Source of the DNA: Ctenosaura bakeri
Lineage: Eukaryota; Chordata; Lepidosauria; Squamata; Iguanidae
Direction: 5' to 3'
Assembly (NCBI GenBank): GCA_948474755.1
Contig: CAOLHI010000059.1
Location: 1-64,000 of the forward strand
DNA length: 64,000 nt
The notes beneath the pieces were generated by a model that was not told where the DNA came from, ran no database searches, and saw nothing but the letters and a program-made list of their open reading frames with translations. Both the position numbers and the translations under genes were made by a program. Each line of letters begins with the position of its first letter. The stretch's first letter is position 1. Shown piece by piece: positions 22,391-34,018 of this stretch.

Positions 22391-24459
22391 TCTTATAGCT
22401 GAATATCCCCATAGATGGAAGCTGGGTTGGCAGTAGGGATGAGATCCATCAGCTAGGGCCCCCGCTTTTTGTGAGGAGAACCATATGCTCCTCCAGTATG
22501 TCAAAACTTCCAGGGCATTCTGGGGAAATTAAATGGTAATCAGCAGGCATGGCTTTCAAATTCATTTCTTTTGTCACATCTAAAAAAGGGCAAGACCTCC
22601 CACCTCTGAATACAAGGAAATATATAGTAATGGAATAGTGAACAACACATCCATGCATCAGTGCATTTGTCATGGAATGAAATAAAAATTAACAAAAGAG
22701 CCCCACTGGGTTGGATTTTTCATTTGTTCCAAAATAGTTAATAAGTGCAAAATAAGTGCACGCTTATAAACAACTCTCAGCTTTCCATTTGCCATTCATA
22801 AATTCTGGTTAGGATTCAATTGTAATTGTGCTTCCACCACATTTAAAACAGCCATGTGAGTCAGCCTATATGTGGATTTTGTGTTTTGCCTGGTTAGACT
22901 TATTGCCTTGTAGTTTAAGCAGGTTTTTTTGAACATGGGTAATCTGCTGTTCCTACTAACATTTCTAGAGGATATGGGGTATGTCAGTGCACTGCCTTCC
23001 CTATATGGAGGACAAGAGAGGCATTTGCTGTCCAGTACTCGCTTTCTGAACAAATAATGGCAAACATCATCCTTCCCAAACACCACGTTCTAAACCAGGA
23101 GTACAGGAAATTTGGACCTCCATGTGTTTGAGCCTACAACTCCCATCACACCCTGAACAATGAGAAGGGATTTGGGGAAGTGTGATCTAAAAACATCTGA
23201 AAGGCCTAAAGTATCCCACTCCAGTTCCAACTCCAATTTTTGAGCCATTAGCCCAAAACCTAGTCTGTAGTTACTCACTGATAAGGGACAAGCTATCAGC
23301 AGGTGCTCAAAAGAGCATTTTACATTATTTTCAGTCCTAAGTGAGTCCTGCTGGTTTACTCCTTTGATAACATCTGTAAAAAAGCGAGCACATTTAATAT
23401 TAGAAGAGAGAGGTAATGTTCTCTTACCCAGCCTTCCCTCTATGAGATTGTGGCAACATCTGTGTTGGGAGGTGGCGGAGCACAAAATGACTGGCACATG
23501 TCCTAAAACAAGACTAACCCCCAAATCCTTTGGTAGCAAGAAGCTTCTCTTTGCAAGAGGTGTAGAATTAAAAAGAAAAAAAAATCCTTTTGGTGCTACT
23601 CATCTTGTTTTTGAGACTACGGTCCATGAATTTTTCAAATTCTTGTCATGATATAATACCAACAATGCATACACAGTTCACATCATTCACACATACCATG
23701 CCCAGCAGTGTGCTTTCCTTTTCCATTTTAAAAGAAAGTCTCCCAGTATTTAGATTCATTTTTCAACAGCAATAAGGCTAATATATTCCAGCACTTGAAG
23801 AGATATGGAATTGCAACCATAGATTCTGAGCTGGTTAAGGTGAAACATCAGCATTTCTACACCTACTTTTTTTAATGTGTTCCAGATGGCAGTAATAAAA
23901 GTGTGCCACAAGTTTTAGCAAAACAGAATCCGTCTTTTTGACATTAATTAAGGTTGCAGCATAGATAATGTAGTTTTGTGGATGCGTGGGTGGGTGGGGG
24001 TGGTTTCACACACACACACCTACAGACACATGTATACACAGACACCACGCTTGAATAATAAATGTGACTGATGAGAAGTTGCTTCATCAGTTATATTACA
24101 AAATGGTAGTAGAGAAAGTATTAGTAGTTATAGTTAAGAAGGAAAAAGTAGTCTTGTGACATTTCTAAGGCTAAACAATTTATTACCAAATAAGTGGGCT
24201 ATAATCCTATGCTAAAATAAACTGGTTCATTTTAAACTTCCACAATTTTTCCCCTCGCTCTTTATATACTGAAACAAACTAACATGGCTGCCTCTTGGAA
24301 AAGCAGTAGTAGCTGTTATTCTTAGGATTAGTATTAGTAAAATTCAACATGTTTCCTAAGTAGACAGAACCTCTTCTACAATTATTTTTAAAACAATAAA
24401 AAATATATCTATTGGTAATATTTAGCTATATGATAGAGAACTATATGATAAGTCATAGG
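22391..24459. other. Unrecognised stretch with longish minus-strand frames
   Basis: Contains minus-strand frames of 149 codons (23090-23539) and 96 codons (22796-23086) without recognisable domains. Part of the 149-codon frame overlaps a family C hairpin, so it is not a clean gene. It may be a decayed retroelement or pseudogene. A short CA-rich patch lies near 24007-24035. Confidence 0.35.
23098..23211. mobile_element. Hairpin element, family C, copy 4
   Basis: Includes CCTACAACTCCCATCACACC, flanked by degraded arms ending in AAACATCTGAAAGGCC. Confidence 0.5.
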
Positions 24460-24609
24460 GGCCATTTCCGCACTAGACTGTGATAATGCTATTGTTCCAC
24501 TTTCAACATCCTATGGAATCCGGTCCCTCTCTAAATGGCAAACCCCAGGATTCCATAGGATGTTGAAAGTGAAATAATAGCGCTATAACAGTCTAGTGCG
24601 GAAATGGCC
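24460..24609. mobile_element. Hairpin MITE, family A, copy 5 (TSD AGG)
   Basis: Ends GGCCATTTCCGCACTAGACT and AGTCTAGTGCGGAAATGGCC are perfect complements over 20 bases. AGG flanks both sides (24457-24459 and 24610-24612). The centre is shortened relative to other copies. The perfect arms suggest recent activity. Confidence 0.9.
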
Positions 24610-24838
24610 AGGGTCATGGACACAAGCATGTGGAACTTTCAGAACATTTTAAATAATAATTTGGTTACTATTTTTTGATATTCATACATAGGAATCCTGA
24701 AATGAGCCCTAAAAGTCGTGGCTTCGTTTATGTAGAAAAAGAGTCCCAATAGCCCACCTTCCATTAAAGCAGTTTTCACACACCCAAATTTCCACCCAAA
24801 CATCTCCCAGATTGGGTGGAAATGTATCCTCCTGTCTT

Positions 24839-25619
24839 CAGTGATGTATTTAAGTCTTTTACTTCAAGTCTCAAGTCAAGTCTTAAGTCCTTGAAGATAC
24901 TTTCAAGTCACGTCTTAAGTCAAGTCCCAAGTCTGGGAGCCAACTTTATACCCCAACCTATATTCCAGAATTTTTGGACAGAGTTGAATAAAGTCAGTTT
25001 TAACGATTTAAGCAGAATTGGCCCTCCATATTTGTAATTTTGCCATCTGCAGCTTCAGACTTGGGGAATAGGATCCTTCTTACTTCCCATTTCTGAAGCT
25101 GGAGAATTTTTCAGAAGTGGGGAATAAGATCCTTCTTAGTTCCCATTACTGAAGCTTCAAAAGCTGTAGAAGGAAGGATCCTTCCTTCTCAAGTCCGTTG
25201 CCTAACACATTTGCTGTTCCCCTCTGAGAAATGCACCCTGCACTCTGGGGTGAGTCTTGTCTTCTGCTCTTAAGAAAAGTTTTAGAATGCTCTTCTGATA
25301 CGCAGCAGCAAAGGCTGCTGAGCAGACCTCAAGCCCGCCTCAAGCCCATTGCCTAACCCCTTTACTGTTCCTCTCTGAGAAATGTGACCACGCTTTGGGC
25401 TTGAGACAGATTGTCATGTAACCAGTAGGCAAAAAGAAATGGAAGTGTTGTTCAAAGTTGTAAGGTTTCTAGATGAATGTGTTATGCAGTCACTAAAAAT
25501 ATACAAGTTTCGAGTAGAGTCTGTGCAGCATTTATTGCTGAGTCTAGTCTGAGTCAAGTCACTGAAGCATCTTAAGTCTGACTTGAGTCCAAGTCAGTCA
25601 ACTCAAGTCTACTTCACTG
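24839..25619. mobile_element. Non-autonomous hAT element with AAGTC subterminal repeats
   Basis: Starts CAGTGATGTA and ends TACTTCACTG (complement CAGTGAAGTA), the CAGTG terminus common in hAT elements. The 8-bp sequence CCTGTCTT occurs exactly before (24831-24838) and after (25620-25627) the element, the duplication length of hAT. Both subterminal zones are packed with AAGTC/GACTT pentamers, candidate transposase-binding sites. The interior holds two imperfect internal duplications and no transposase frame. Confidence 0.85.
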
Positions 25620-26435
25620 CCTGTCTTTGAGGAAATTAGTGGAATGTCCAACCTTGGACTCCCACCCAGGAAGGAGTTTCCACATATGCCTTTATTGTAA
25701 GATCTTTCAAAAAATGCCCTCCAAATTTGGCATAAATCCACCTGGCTTATGCCTAGCTGTTCTCTCTCTGTGGCAAGGGGAATCTGAACTAAACATCTCC
25801 TTGAAAGTATTTTTCATTGCCAGAGCTTAGTCCCACTGGTGGATGGTGATCCCATTTTAGTGGGATGGTGCCACTCCACAATTTAGTCTGAACTTCAGCA
25901 GTGCAGTCCAAGGTTCTGAATCCTCTTTCCAAAATAACTTCAGCACCCTAGATAGTTCTTTTAAAACTGGAATTAAACTCAGACCAGATGCACTACTCCA
26001 TGAGAGTCCCTGGTTACCACTGTTTAACCAAGTAACATGTGAAGAAATAATAAACAGTCTGCCTTTGAATGTGTGCAGTATGCTTTTCCCACATCCCTAA
26101 GTTTCATACATGGATATTCATTTCCTTATGACTGTAGCTTTGAGTGATGATTTCAGTATGCCAATAAGCCACCAAAATTATCTTTTTTTCCAGATAATCT
26201 ATCAGGTTATTTCAAAGAGAAACCAGACCAATATGTTTCCACTGAATAACAGCTTTATTGAGCTAAGAAAAAATCTAGAGCATACTAGATTAAGCTCTAC
26301 ATCATATCAGCCCAAACAGAGGCAACTAGAGTCAATTTATATGTTCCGCTAGCTATCGTAAAGGAGTAAATGATGAAATGACAAGGATAAAAGATGTGCA
26401 TGGTGCCATGGACCAGCAGCAGGGATCCACAACTG

Positions 26436-27430
26436 ATAGTAATTTATTTATTTTTTTAAAGATTCCTACCCCTTTACCATGAGATCTCAGGTTAGTAAAG
26501 AAATAAAGCAATATGAACAATTCCAAATTAAAATCAATAAACAAGACAAAACATATTAAACAGTTCAAAGAAATTCAAATAGCTGCAACAGGCTAAAAGA
26601 CTTAAAGCCATGTTCATATGTAAAAGTAGATTAGATCCCAAAGACATTAATAAAAAGCTATTAAAGCCCTTTTCACATGCCAGTCCTGTTGCAAAATGGC
26701 CTCTTGAGCATTGCGCAATTGCAAGGACTGTTTCACATGATGTCCTCGCAATCGCACAACACTCCGGAGGCCAGTAGGCGGTAATCACAGATTATATCAT
26801 TTTCAGCTTGTTGCTGAAAATGATGCGTGATTGCGCCTCTCTCCCAGGCCCCACAGGCTCTTACCTTGTGTGCAGAGCCTCCGGACGCATGGCCATCATG
26901 CTTCCTCCCCCAGCGCAGCCTGGGAAAGTACCCGACTGTGCTGCGGAAGGAAGGGGCAGAGCGCTCACACTTTCTTCTGGCTTTCTTCTGGCCAGCACGG
27001 AGCTGGTGCGGAGGGGAAGCTGAGGGGATGCAAGTGCCTCTGGGAAGAGGCTTCTCGCATGATCCCCTCATGACACCAGCAGCACCAGGTAAGGTGCTAA
27101 AAGGGCCCAGGTCTTGACTTGGTGCTGAAAAATAGAAACTCAGTGTTGGCAACATTTACACCTCCAAGGGAGAGGCATCCCACAAGGCCTCTTCCATGTC
27201 CTCCCCCACATATTGCCCTTTCTGGTAGGGCACAGAGAAGGATTTTTCCAGCAGATCCTCAGGCAGGTATACAAAAGGAGAGACATTTCTTCAAATCTTG
27301 AGTGTCCAAGATGTTTAGGACTTTGAATGTCATCATCAGTATAATTAATTCAGACTACAAGTGAATTTGCAGGCAGTGCTGTTCTTTTCAGACCAGTGTT
27401 ATATATTGCCAATATGGTAAACTGTACTGA
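26436..27430 (-). mobile_element. L2-type LINE 3' region, reverse orientation, interrupted
   Basis: The left part (about 26436-26664) begins with the complement of an A/T-rich tail and CATGAGATCTCAGGTTAG. The right part (about 27108-27430) continues with ACATTTCTTCAAATC and ATGTTTAGGACTTTGAATGTC, typical of squamate L2 3' UTRs. A family B element sits between the halves. The far right limit is uncertain. Confidence 0.55.
26665..27107. mobile_element. Non-autonomous DNA transposon, family B7
   Basis: Ends (R)GCCCTTTTCACATGCC and AAAAGGGCC. It contains the internal hairpin TCATTTTCAGCTTGTTGCTG followed by AAAATGA. It matches 37589-38010 and, in inverse, the interior of 6466-6843/7988-8405 (CAGCCTGGGAAAGTACCC). 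It splits an L2 fragment. The 140-codon minus frame inside is incidental. Confidence 0.7.
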
Positions 27431-28910
27431 TATCAAAGTTATGTCAGAGAGGCCCAGTTACCAGACAGATGAGCACCTGAAGCACTTCTCATTGTACATG
27501 CTAAGCACTAAAATAATTATGAGCAAGGATGGACATTTAAACAATATGACATCATTAGGGATTGCCACCCAATCTTCCATAATCAATTATATTGACTAAA
27601 TAAATCAGCATAAAATTGGGAATGAAAAATAGATATCAATTTTTTAAATGGAAATTTATTTTTAGGTGAATGCAAAAGAGATTTACATACAAGATAAAAC
27701 GCATCTTTCTAGTGCAACTGTATGGATATTTACTCAGAAGTAAAATCTCTGCCCATTCTGGAGCTTTAAGGTAACTCTTGTTCCTCTCCCATTCTTCTAG
27801 GTACTTGGATATATAAAAAAAGAAAAAAAGAAAACAAATTAGAAATAATATTTGAGGAACAACGGGGGGGCTTTACTGTTTTTGTCATTCAAACTATCTT
27901 TAACTGATTAAGATAAACTATTAATTGACTAAAAACTGTCAGTTTTTAGTCACTCTAACTTCACTCTAACTTTGACCCAGGAGAAAACCAACTATCCAAA
28001 CTAGTAATTTAATAGTAATTTAATAGCCTTGGGTACATTTTTTTCTTCTCCCTTAAAGATCAGGTAATATATTCTGCTGCTGTATGGTCTCCTTTTATTT
28101 GTGTGGCTATTAATTGCAGCACTCTCCCTCCCCCTTTAAACAAGTGCAAAATGTATAATGAGATTAATAGCGGGGATAATGAACATTCTGGCAAGGCACA
28201 AAAATAGTAATGAGGAGAAAAAGAAGAGCGAGATCTGAAAAGTTAATGATCCATTTAAGTGAATACTGGCTCTGTGTAGATCCTACATGCTTCATTATTG
28301 CATAATAAATTTAATTGACAGTGATGAATTCAGCCAAGAAGGGAGCTCATCAAATAAGCAAGAAAGCCTCCTGTTTAATTCACTGGGCAGATACTTGGGA
28401 ATTGAAAGATAATTGAATTACCATTTATTATTGATATTAATCTCTCCAAGGGTATGCTTTGACTACAGAAATGTCTTCTGATACTTTATGAAGTGGTGAA
28501 ACATGTGTTGTATTCTCTATGAAATAATGCACACATTAGCCATCTTCTTATAGTGCTATCATATTTTGAGGAAATGCAGTTGTTAACACGGGGGAACTGA
28601 CCAGCTGTATAGGCTGACAGCCCTTGTTGCTGAAATATCTTACTGAGCCAAAGTCAAAGGTATCATGTTAGGGGAAGAGGCAGAATTATGTTCTCCCAAA
28701 TGAAACCTTCATTCTGGCCCCAAATTTCTAGCATTACAGAAAGTGAAATAGTGAAAAATTTTCACACCTAGAATTTATCTCACTACAGCACTACCTTTCC
28801 ATGATGCTGGGATTGCATGCTCCTGTGAGGCAAGAGGCTATGCTGATGGCGGCAGTGCTACTAGTAGCGTCTCCCATGTCAGATAGGCTTTTGATGAGGA
28901 GCCAAACTAA
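27431..28910. other. Unique DNA with candidate conserved non-coding block
   Basis: No coding evidence. About 27990-28460 is free of recognised repeats and dense in TAATTA-like homeodomain words (TTAATTGCAG, TTTAATTGACAG, TTTAATTCACTG), which is suggestive of a regulatory block. Cross-species comparison is required to confirm this. Confidence 0.35.
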
Positions 28911-29081
28911 GGGCCTTTCCACACTACACTGTTATATATCACTTCCAACGTGCTGTGGAATTCTGGGGTTTGTAGTTTACTGAGGCCTAAGAGCTCTCTG
29001 GCTGAGAATTCTAAATGCCCCCTCCCTAAACTGCAAACCCCAGGAATAGTAGCAGTATAACAATGTAGTGCAGAAATGGCC
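28911..29081. mobile_element. Hairpin MITE, family A, copy 6
   Basis: GGGCCTTTCCACACTACACT at the left and TGCAGAAATGGCC at the right. TAA at 28908-28910 is repeated at 29082-29084 if one extra G is allowed at the left end. The right arm has lost part of the AACATCC segment. Confidence 0.75.
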
Positions 29082-29099
29082 TAATAATGCATCCTAGAT

Positions 29100-29395
29100 T
29101 AAATCAAACCTGAACAATCCCTAGAAGCCAAGATGGCTAAATTGAGACTGTCATACTTTGGACATGTCATTAGAAGGCATGACTCACTAGAAAAGACAAT
29201 AATCCTTGGAAACGTAGAAGGAAGTAGGAAAAGAAGAAAGCCACATTACAGACAGATGGACTCAATCAATGAATAAACAGCCCTGAGTCTGTAAGACCTG
29301 ACTAGGGCAGTTGATGGTAGGGTGACCTGCATGTCTCTCATCCATAGGGTCCCCATAACTCAAAGTCAATTGGATAGCAGTTAACTACTACAAGA
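29100..29395 (+). mobile_element. BovB (RTE clade) LINE 3' end
   Basis: Corresponds to the C-terminal end of the BovB ORF2. Words such as LRLSYFGHVIRRHDSLEKTI can be read near 29143-29200, followed by the 3' UTR (CATAGGGTCCCCATAACTCA, AGCAGTTAACTACTAC). Only about 300 bp remain, 5' truncated as usual for LINEs. It matters because the Sauria SINE tails in this window resemble this end. Confidence 0.75.
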
Positions 29396-29441
29396 AGAAA
29401 GTCTTACAAATTTACTGTGTTCACATTTCCTTGATAAATTT

Positions 29442-30550
29442 CATAGAATCATAGAATCATAGAATCATAGAAATGTAGAGTTGGAAGAGACCACACGGGC
29501 CATCCAGTCCAACTCCCTGTCATGCAGGAACACCCTCAAAGCACTCCCGACAGATGGCCATCAAGCCTCTGCTTAAAAACCTCCAAGGTAGGAGACTCCA
29601 CTACTCTCCGAGGCAGCAGATTCCACTGCCGGACAGCCCTGACTGTCAGGAAGTTCTTCCTGAGGTTCAGGTGGAATCTCCTTTCCTGCAGCTTGAATCC
29701 ATTGCTCCTTGTCCTGGTTTCTGGAGCAGCAGAAAACAAGCCCCCTCCTTCCTCTACGTGGCATCCCTTCAAATATTTAAACATGGCTATCATGTCCCCT
29801 CTTAACCTCCTTTTCTGCAGACTAAACATACCCAGCTCTCTCAGTCTATCCTCATAGGGCATGTTTTCCAGGCCTCTCACCATTTTGGTCACCCTCCTCT
29901 GGACTTGCTCCAGCTTGTCAATATCCTTCTTGAATTGGGGTGCCCAGAACTGGACACAGTATTCAAGATGGGGTCTAACCAAAGCAGAGTAGAGTGGTAC
30001 CAGTACCTCCCTCGATCTAGACACCATACTCCTGTTGATGCAGCCGAGAATTGCATTGGCTTTCTTGGCTGCCGCATCACACTGCTGACTCATGTTCAGC
30101 TTGTGGTCTATGAAGACTCCTAGATCCCTTTCACACGTACTGCTATCCAGCCACGTGTCCCCCATCCTATATTTCTGTATTCCATTATTTCTGCCTAAGT
30201 GTAGGACCTTACATTTCTCTCTGTTGAATTTCATTTTGTTCGCCCTGGCCCAGCTCTCCAATCTATCCAGGTCATTTTGAATTTTGATCCTGTCTTCTGG
30301 CGTATTAGCAACCCTTCCCAATTTGGTGTCATCTGCAAATTTGATGAGCATGCCCTCTATTCCTTCATCTAAGTCATTGATAAAAATATTGAACAGCACT
30401 GGGCCCAGGACAGAACCTTGTGGCACCCCACTAGTCACTTCTCTCCAGGATGAAAAGCAGCCATCCATGATCACCCTTTGGGTTCGGTCGGTCAACCAAT
30501 TACATATCCAATTAACAGTAGCCCTGTCTAGCCCAATTTGTCTGCCCTTA
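29442..30550 (-). mobile_element. CR1 LINE, 5' truncated
   Basis: On the minus strand it runs from the middle of ORF2 through a short 3' UTR to the diagnostic ATTCTATG tandem end (plus strand CATAGAATCATAGAATCATAG at 29442-29472). About 1.1 kb of a roughly 4-kb family is present, the usual outcome of incomplete reverse transcription. The open coding frame suggests a fairly recent copy. Confidence 0.9.
29536..30548 (-). CDS. CR1 ORF2 fragment: reverse transcriptase and C-terminal domain
   Basis: Encodes the second half of a non-LTR reverse transcriptase that copies element RNA at a genomic nick. From the first usable start at 30495 there are 319 codons without a stop; the frame stays open upstream to the truncation near 30548 ([18 protein letters not shown]). 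Visible motifs are [25 protein letters not shown] motif B (about residues 22-42), the catalytic FADD (53-56), and the CR1 C-terminal [11 protein letters not shown] (about residue 200) and LDGHLSGVL ends. The endonuclease and the first half of the RT are missing, so it cannot act alone. No promoter is present. Very confident of family. Confidence 0.85.
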
Positions 30551-31242
30551 CCTCGATACTCAACAAAAATGATGAGTTCATCTGGAAGTATTTTGCAATA
30601 TTATCCTGTGCAGAGATAGACACAGGTTGAGATCCTAGTTTGTCAGATATAACTATGTTTGAGACTAGTTGTGATAGGAATCTTCATGTTTTCTCCAGCT
30701 TCCTGTTTCCAGCACATCCTATTGGATGGAAGAGGTAGCAATAGTCTTTTTTTTTTTTTTTGCACAAAATAGCTTTTCTTTTAAAAATGTGGTTATCTTG
30801 AAATGATGTTTTACTGTATTTTTTTCACAAAGATCCAAAAATTTTCACACACACACACACACAATGTGCATTTTGGGGGATAATAGTTTTCCCAAACCCT
30901 TCAGAATGTACATAGTGAGAACTATGCAGAAATATTCATTATTGCCTTCATTGGGGAGAAAACTGCAAAAATTATTTATCCTCGCATGAAATAATCAAGT
31001 ATTTACATCCCTATTCAGAAGTTACATAGCTAGAGAAAACTTACATTTCCTGTTAAATTTTTCTGAATGTATGGATTAGCTTAATGCTGGTAAACTTTAA
31101 TACTCAGTCATCCACAATTTTCTCAGTTGCATAGGGAGGGGGATGTGAGGGGTGAGGTTCACACCAGGTAGCAATGTTTTTGGGGCATCCTGGCCTGTAG
31201 CCACACCCCCGTATGCCCTGCCCATGCCCCCACACACCACAG
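30551..31242. other. Non-coding stretch with T run and CA microsatellite
   Basis: Poly-T near 30748-30761 and a CA repeat at about 30846-30863. No gene seen. Confidence 0.45.
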
Positions 31243-32250
31243 TGTTACCCTGAAATTCTTGAGGGTCCCCGAGGGACACCTTAATATGCTCCACATGATG
31301 GGGAAAGTAAACTCAACAGAGCACAAGCAATAGCAATGCAAGAGGTAGGGTAACCTAGCGAGATCTTTTACCCAGTTTTTACAGGGTCAGGCCCAGACAG
31401 AAATCACACAAAAAGGTCCAATGAATGACTTTATTAAACAGAAGTATCACGCATTAACGCATACACTTACACACACACACATCTAAGGGCTAATGAAAAA
31501 TAAAGAGTGGAAATAAGATAGCGGGATTGTTAAAGGATTCATAGTTTGGGTGATACTACACCTTTTCCTGAAGTCCTTGGTCTGAAAAGCAGCGAAAGAA
31601 ATGGAACTCAGCGATGAAAAGCTGAGGGGATTGTGTGGTTATGGGGAGGGGGGAGTGGTCAGTTGGTATGACCAGGAGGAATCCAAAGAATTAGTCAAAA
31701 ACGGGGACTATTTGTAGGAAAAAATTACCTTGAGGGCAAATCCTCTCCCGGGGAGAACAAAAGGGACAGCAACGGAAAACAACTTCACACCGGCACCTTC
31801 TTTGATATTAGAAGATAACAAGGTGTTACCCAAATATCAGTATTTCCAGTACTTCCAGTACTTTGAGTTGCAGTGTGAGCTTATGTAGATGGTCCTAGCC
31901 TGATAAGATTTTATTGCTTCCAGTGCCCAACTTTGTGGGAAAAACTCTTCATCCCTTCAAGTTGGCTCCTTAAAGGCTGAGGACCTTTTGTCCACTGTGA
32001 GTTGGCACAGCTTGAGGTCTCCTGTGGCTACGTGACAGGGGAGTTTACTGGCCTGACCTGGTTCTTCCAATCGTACAACCGTTGTTGCCTACATGCTCAT
32101 CCGGGTGACCTCTCTGGTGGGTAAGATTGGGTTTTATATCAAAGTTGTAGACCCCGGGACAGGGTTTACCAAGGGGGCAACAACAGCCATGCCTCGCATG
32201 TTGTAGCCCCTCCTTCGCCCACCCTCCACACACTCCAAGCTCCTCCACTG
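31243..32250 (-). mobile_element. Probable solo LTR, copy 2 (diverged)
   Basis: Begins TGTTACCCTGAAATT like 16391 and shares, in order, GGGTAACCTAGCGAGATC, the minus-strand AATAAA (31430-31435) within CTTTATTAAACAG, GCTGAGGGGA, GGAGAACAAA and an ACGTGAC segment. The copies are much diverged and the right end is not fixed. No retroelement genes adjoin it. Confidence 0.45.
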
Positions 32251-32768
32251 AATTTTCTTTTCATAATCTTCTCTTAAAATATTGGTCAAGCTTAGTCTCT
32301 TCCAAATTTAATTTCAGCACTCACTTAAAAAGTAAGTTTCCATGTATGACTGCTGTATTGAAATATACAATATTCAAGGTGGCAGCTTTCCTGCTCATAT
32401 CCTTGCTGGCAATGCTATGTGATTGTACAAAAGAAATTTTGTTGGATTCACTGCAGAGTTATTTATATGCTATCCACAGAACCTCCAATGGAACTCACGT
32501 TCTTTGCTGTGGTTCTTCTCTGCTTCTTCAGAAATCACTGTACAGATATTATAATCCAGCAGATGAATGCTAGCCCTCATCACACCTTATTTAAATCATG
32601 GGACTAAACCAGTAAAGGTGTGAGAGTTATATACTGCTCTAACCTCTGAAATGTATCTTAATTTCAAGACTTTTGAAGAGTACTGCATTGCATCTTTGGT
32701 CACATACATAGAATCCAATTCACTGAAGGAAGATTATTTCAAACAGCATTGGGAATTGTTGTGAATAT
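32251..32768. other. Non-coding stretch
   Basis: Nothing recognised. Confidence 0.4.
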
Positions 32769-32848
32769 CTCATAGAATCATAGATCATAAAGTTGGAAGA
32801 GACCACAAGGGCCATCAAGTCCAATCCCCTGCTATCCAGGAATATACC
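32769..32848 (-). mobile_element. CR1 3' UTR fragment, reverse orientation
   Basis: CATAGAATCATAGATCATAA followed by AGTTGGAAGAGACCACAAGG matches the end of the CR1 copy at 29442. Confidence 0.85.
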
Positions 32849-34018
32849 ATCTCAGTGAAAAAGAGGCATAATCCAATAGGCTAGAATGGCTGACATATAC
32901 AATACACACAAAATACACAAACACTAGTTGTGTAGAAGGCGTGCATGTAACATCAACCACATGTCCTCTGCAAATAAAGAGACATGCAGACCAAACTTCC
33001 ATGAATGTTAAAGGACAAATGTGCCATTCCACAGTGCCATTCCACAGTGGACAATCCCTGCAGAACATTATTAAACAACATCAGTCAAAGCCTTTCCTCA
33101 GACTACTGACAGGAGAGTAAAGACAAAGTGTAATATGAAGAATCATTTATGGATTTATTTCATATTTGCCACTATAAAGTAGAAGGGCAAAACTTTTAAA
33201 TCTACCACCTCTGTCAATAATTAGATTTCAACTTGATGTATTTCTTTTCTGTTTTTGTTTATTTGTTTCCTTGCTTGCTCTGTTTATGTTTCTGCATTTG
33301 GAAAATTAATATAATGTATTTTTATTTTGAAAAATGGCATGGCACACATCTTTTTCATATTCTTATATGTATCCGAGTACAAATTAATGGGTTTAACCTT
33401 ACCTGTGGTCAGTGATGTTCTTCTGAAAAGGGGTAGTCATAACTAAAGACCTTTCTGGAACAATGAAAGAAGCAGCACAGGGGGGTTAACAACTCAATCA
33501 GGGAACATAGAATTCAAGACAATTGCCACACCATCTTTTCATCCAGCAGGAAGCCTCTTCTAAAATCTGGTTCACCCCAGGAATAGAAGAAGCCCTTCTG
33601 TTTGCAAGTCTGCATCAAACACTGTGTGTGAAAAACTGCCTCCAAATTGTATGAACTTTTCAAATTCATACCAGCAGAACAAATAAGGGATGTGGAATAC
33701 ATTTGCATGTCCAGATCCAATCTGCTCACAACTCAATCTGGCTCACAACTCAAAATATGTGTGCAAAAATGTAGCTATTAAGGAACTGTGAGCACCAAAT
33801 GTTTTGCCATAGGGAACAATACACATATAAACATGCTGCCTAGTAGGAATGGTTTGCAAAATGGTAGATTGTGTAAAATTTACATCTTGGGCAGATCATG
33901 TTGGGAAAAACTCTGGAAAATGTACACAAAAATGCATACAATTTTTGATGCTATTTTTAAAATGAGTGGGGTTTTTTGTTGTTGTTGTTTCTTTCTTTTC
34001 TCCTTTTTGATGATTTTG
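32849..34018. other. Non-coding stretch
   Basis: No gene or clear repeat. Short frames (71-100 codons) lack features. A small GTT run occurs near 33977. Confidence 0.4.

Noticed and set aside
26733..27155. Minus-strand 140-codon frame
   Set aside because: Within family B7 and running past its end; incidental.
29522..30619. Plus-strand frames of 60-111 codons
   Set aside because: Shadows of the CR1 reverse-transcriptase frame on the minus strand.
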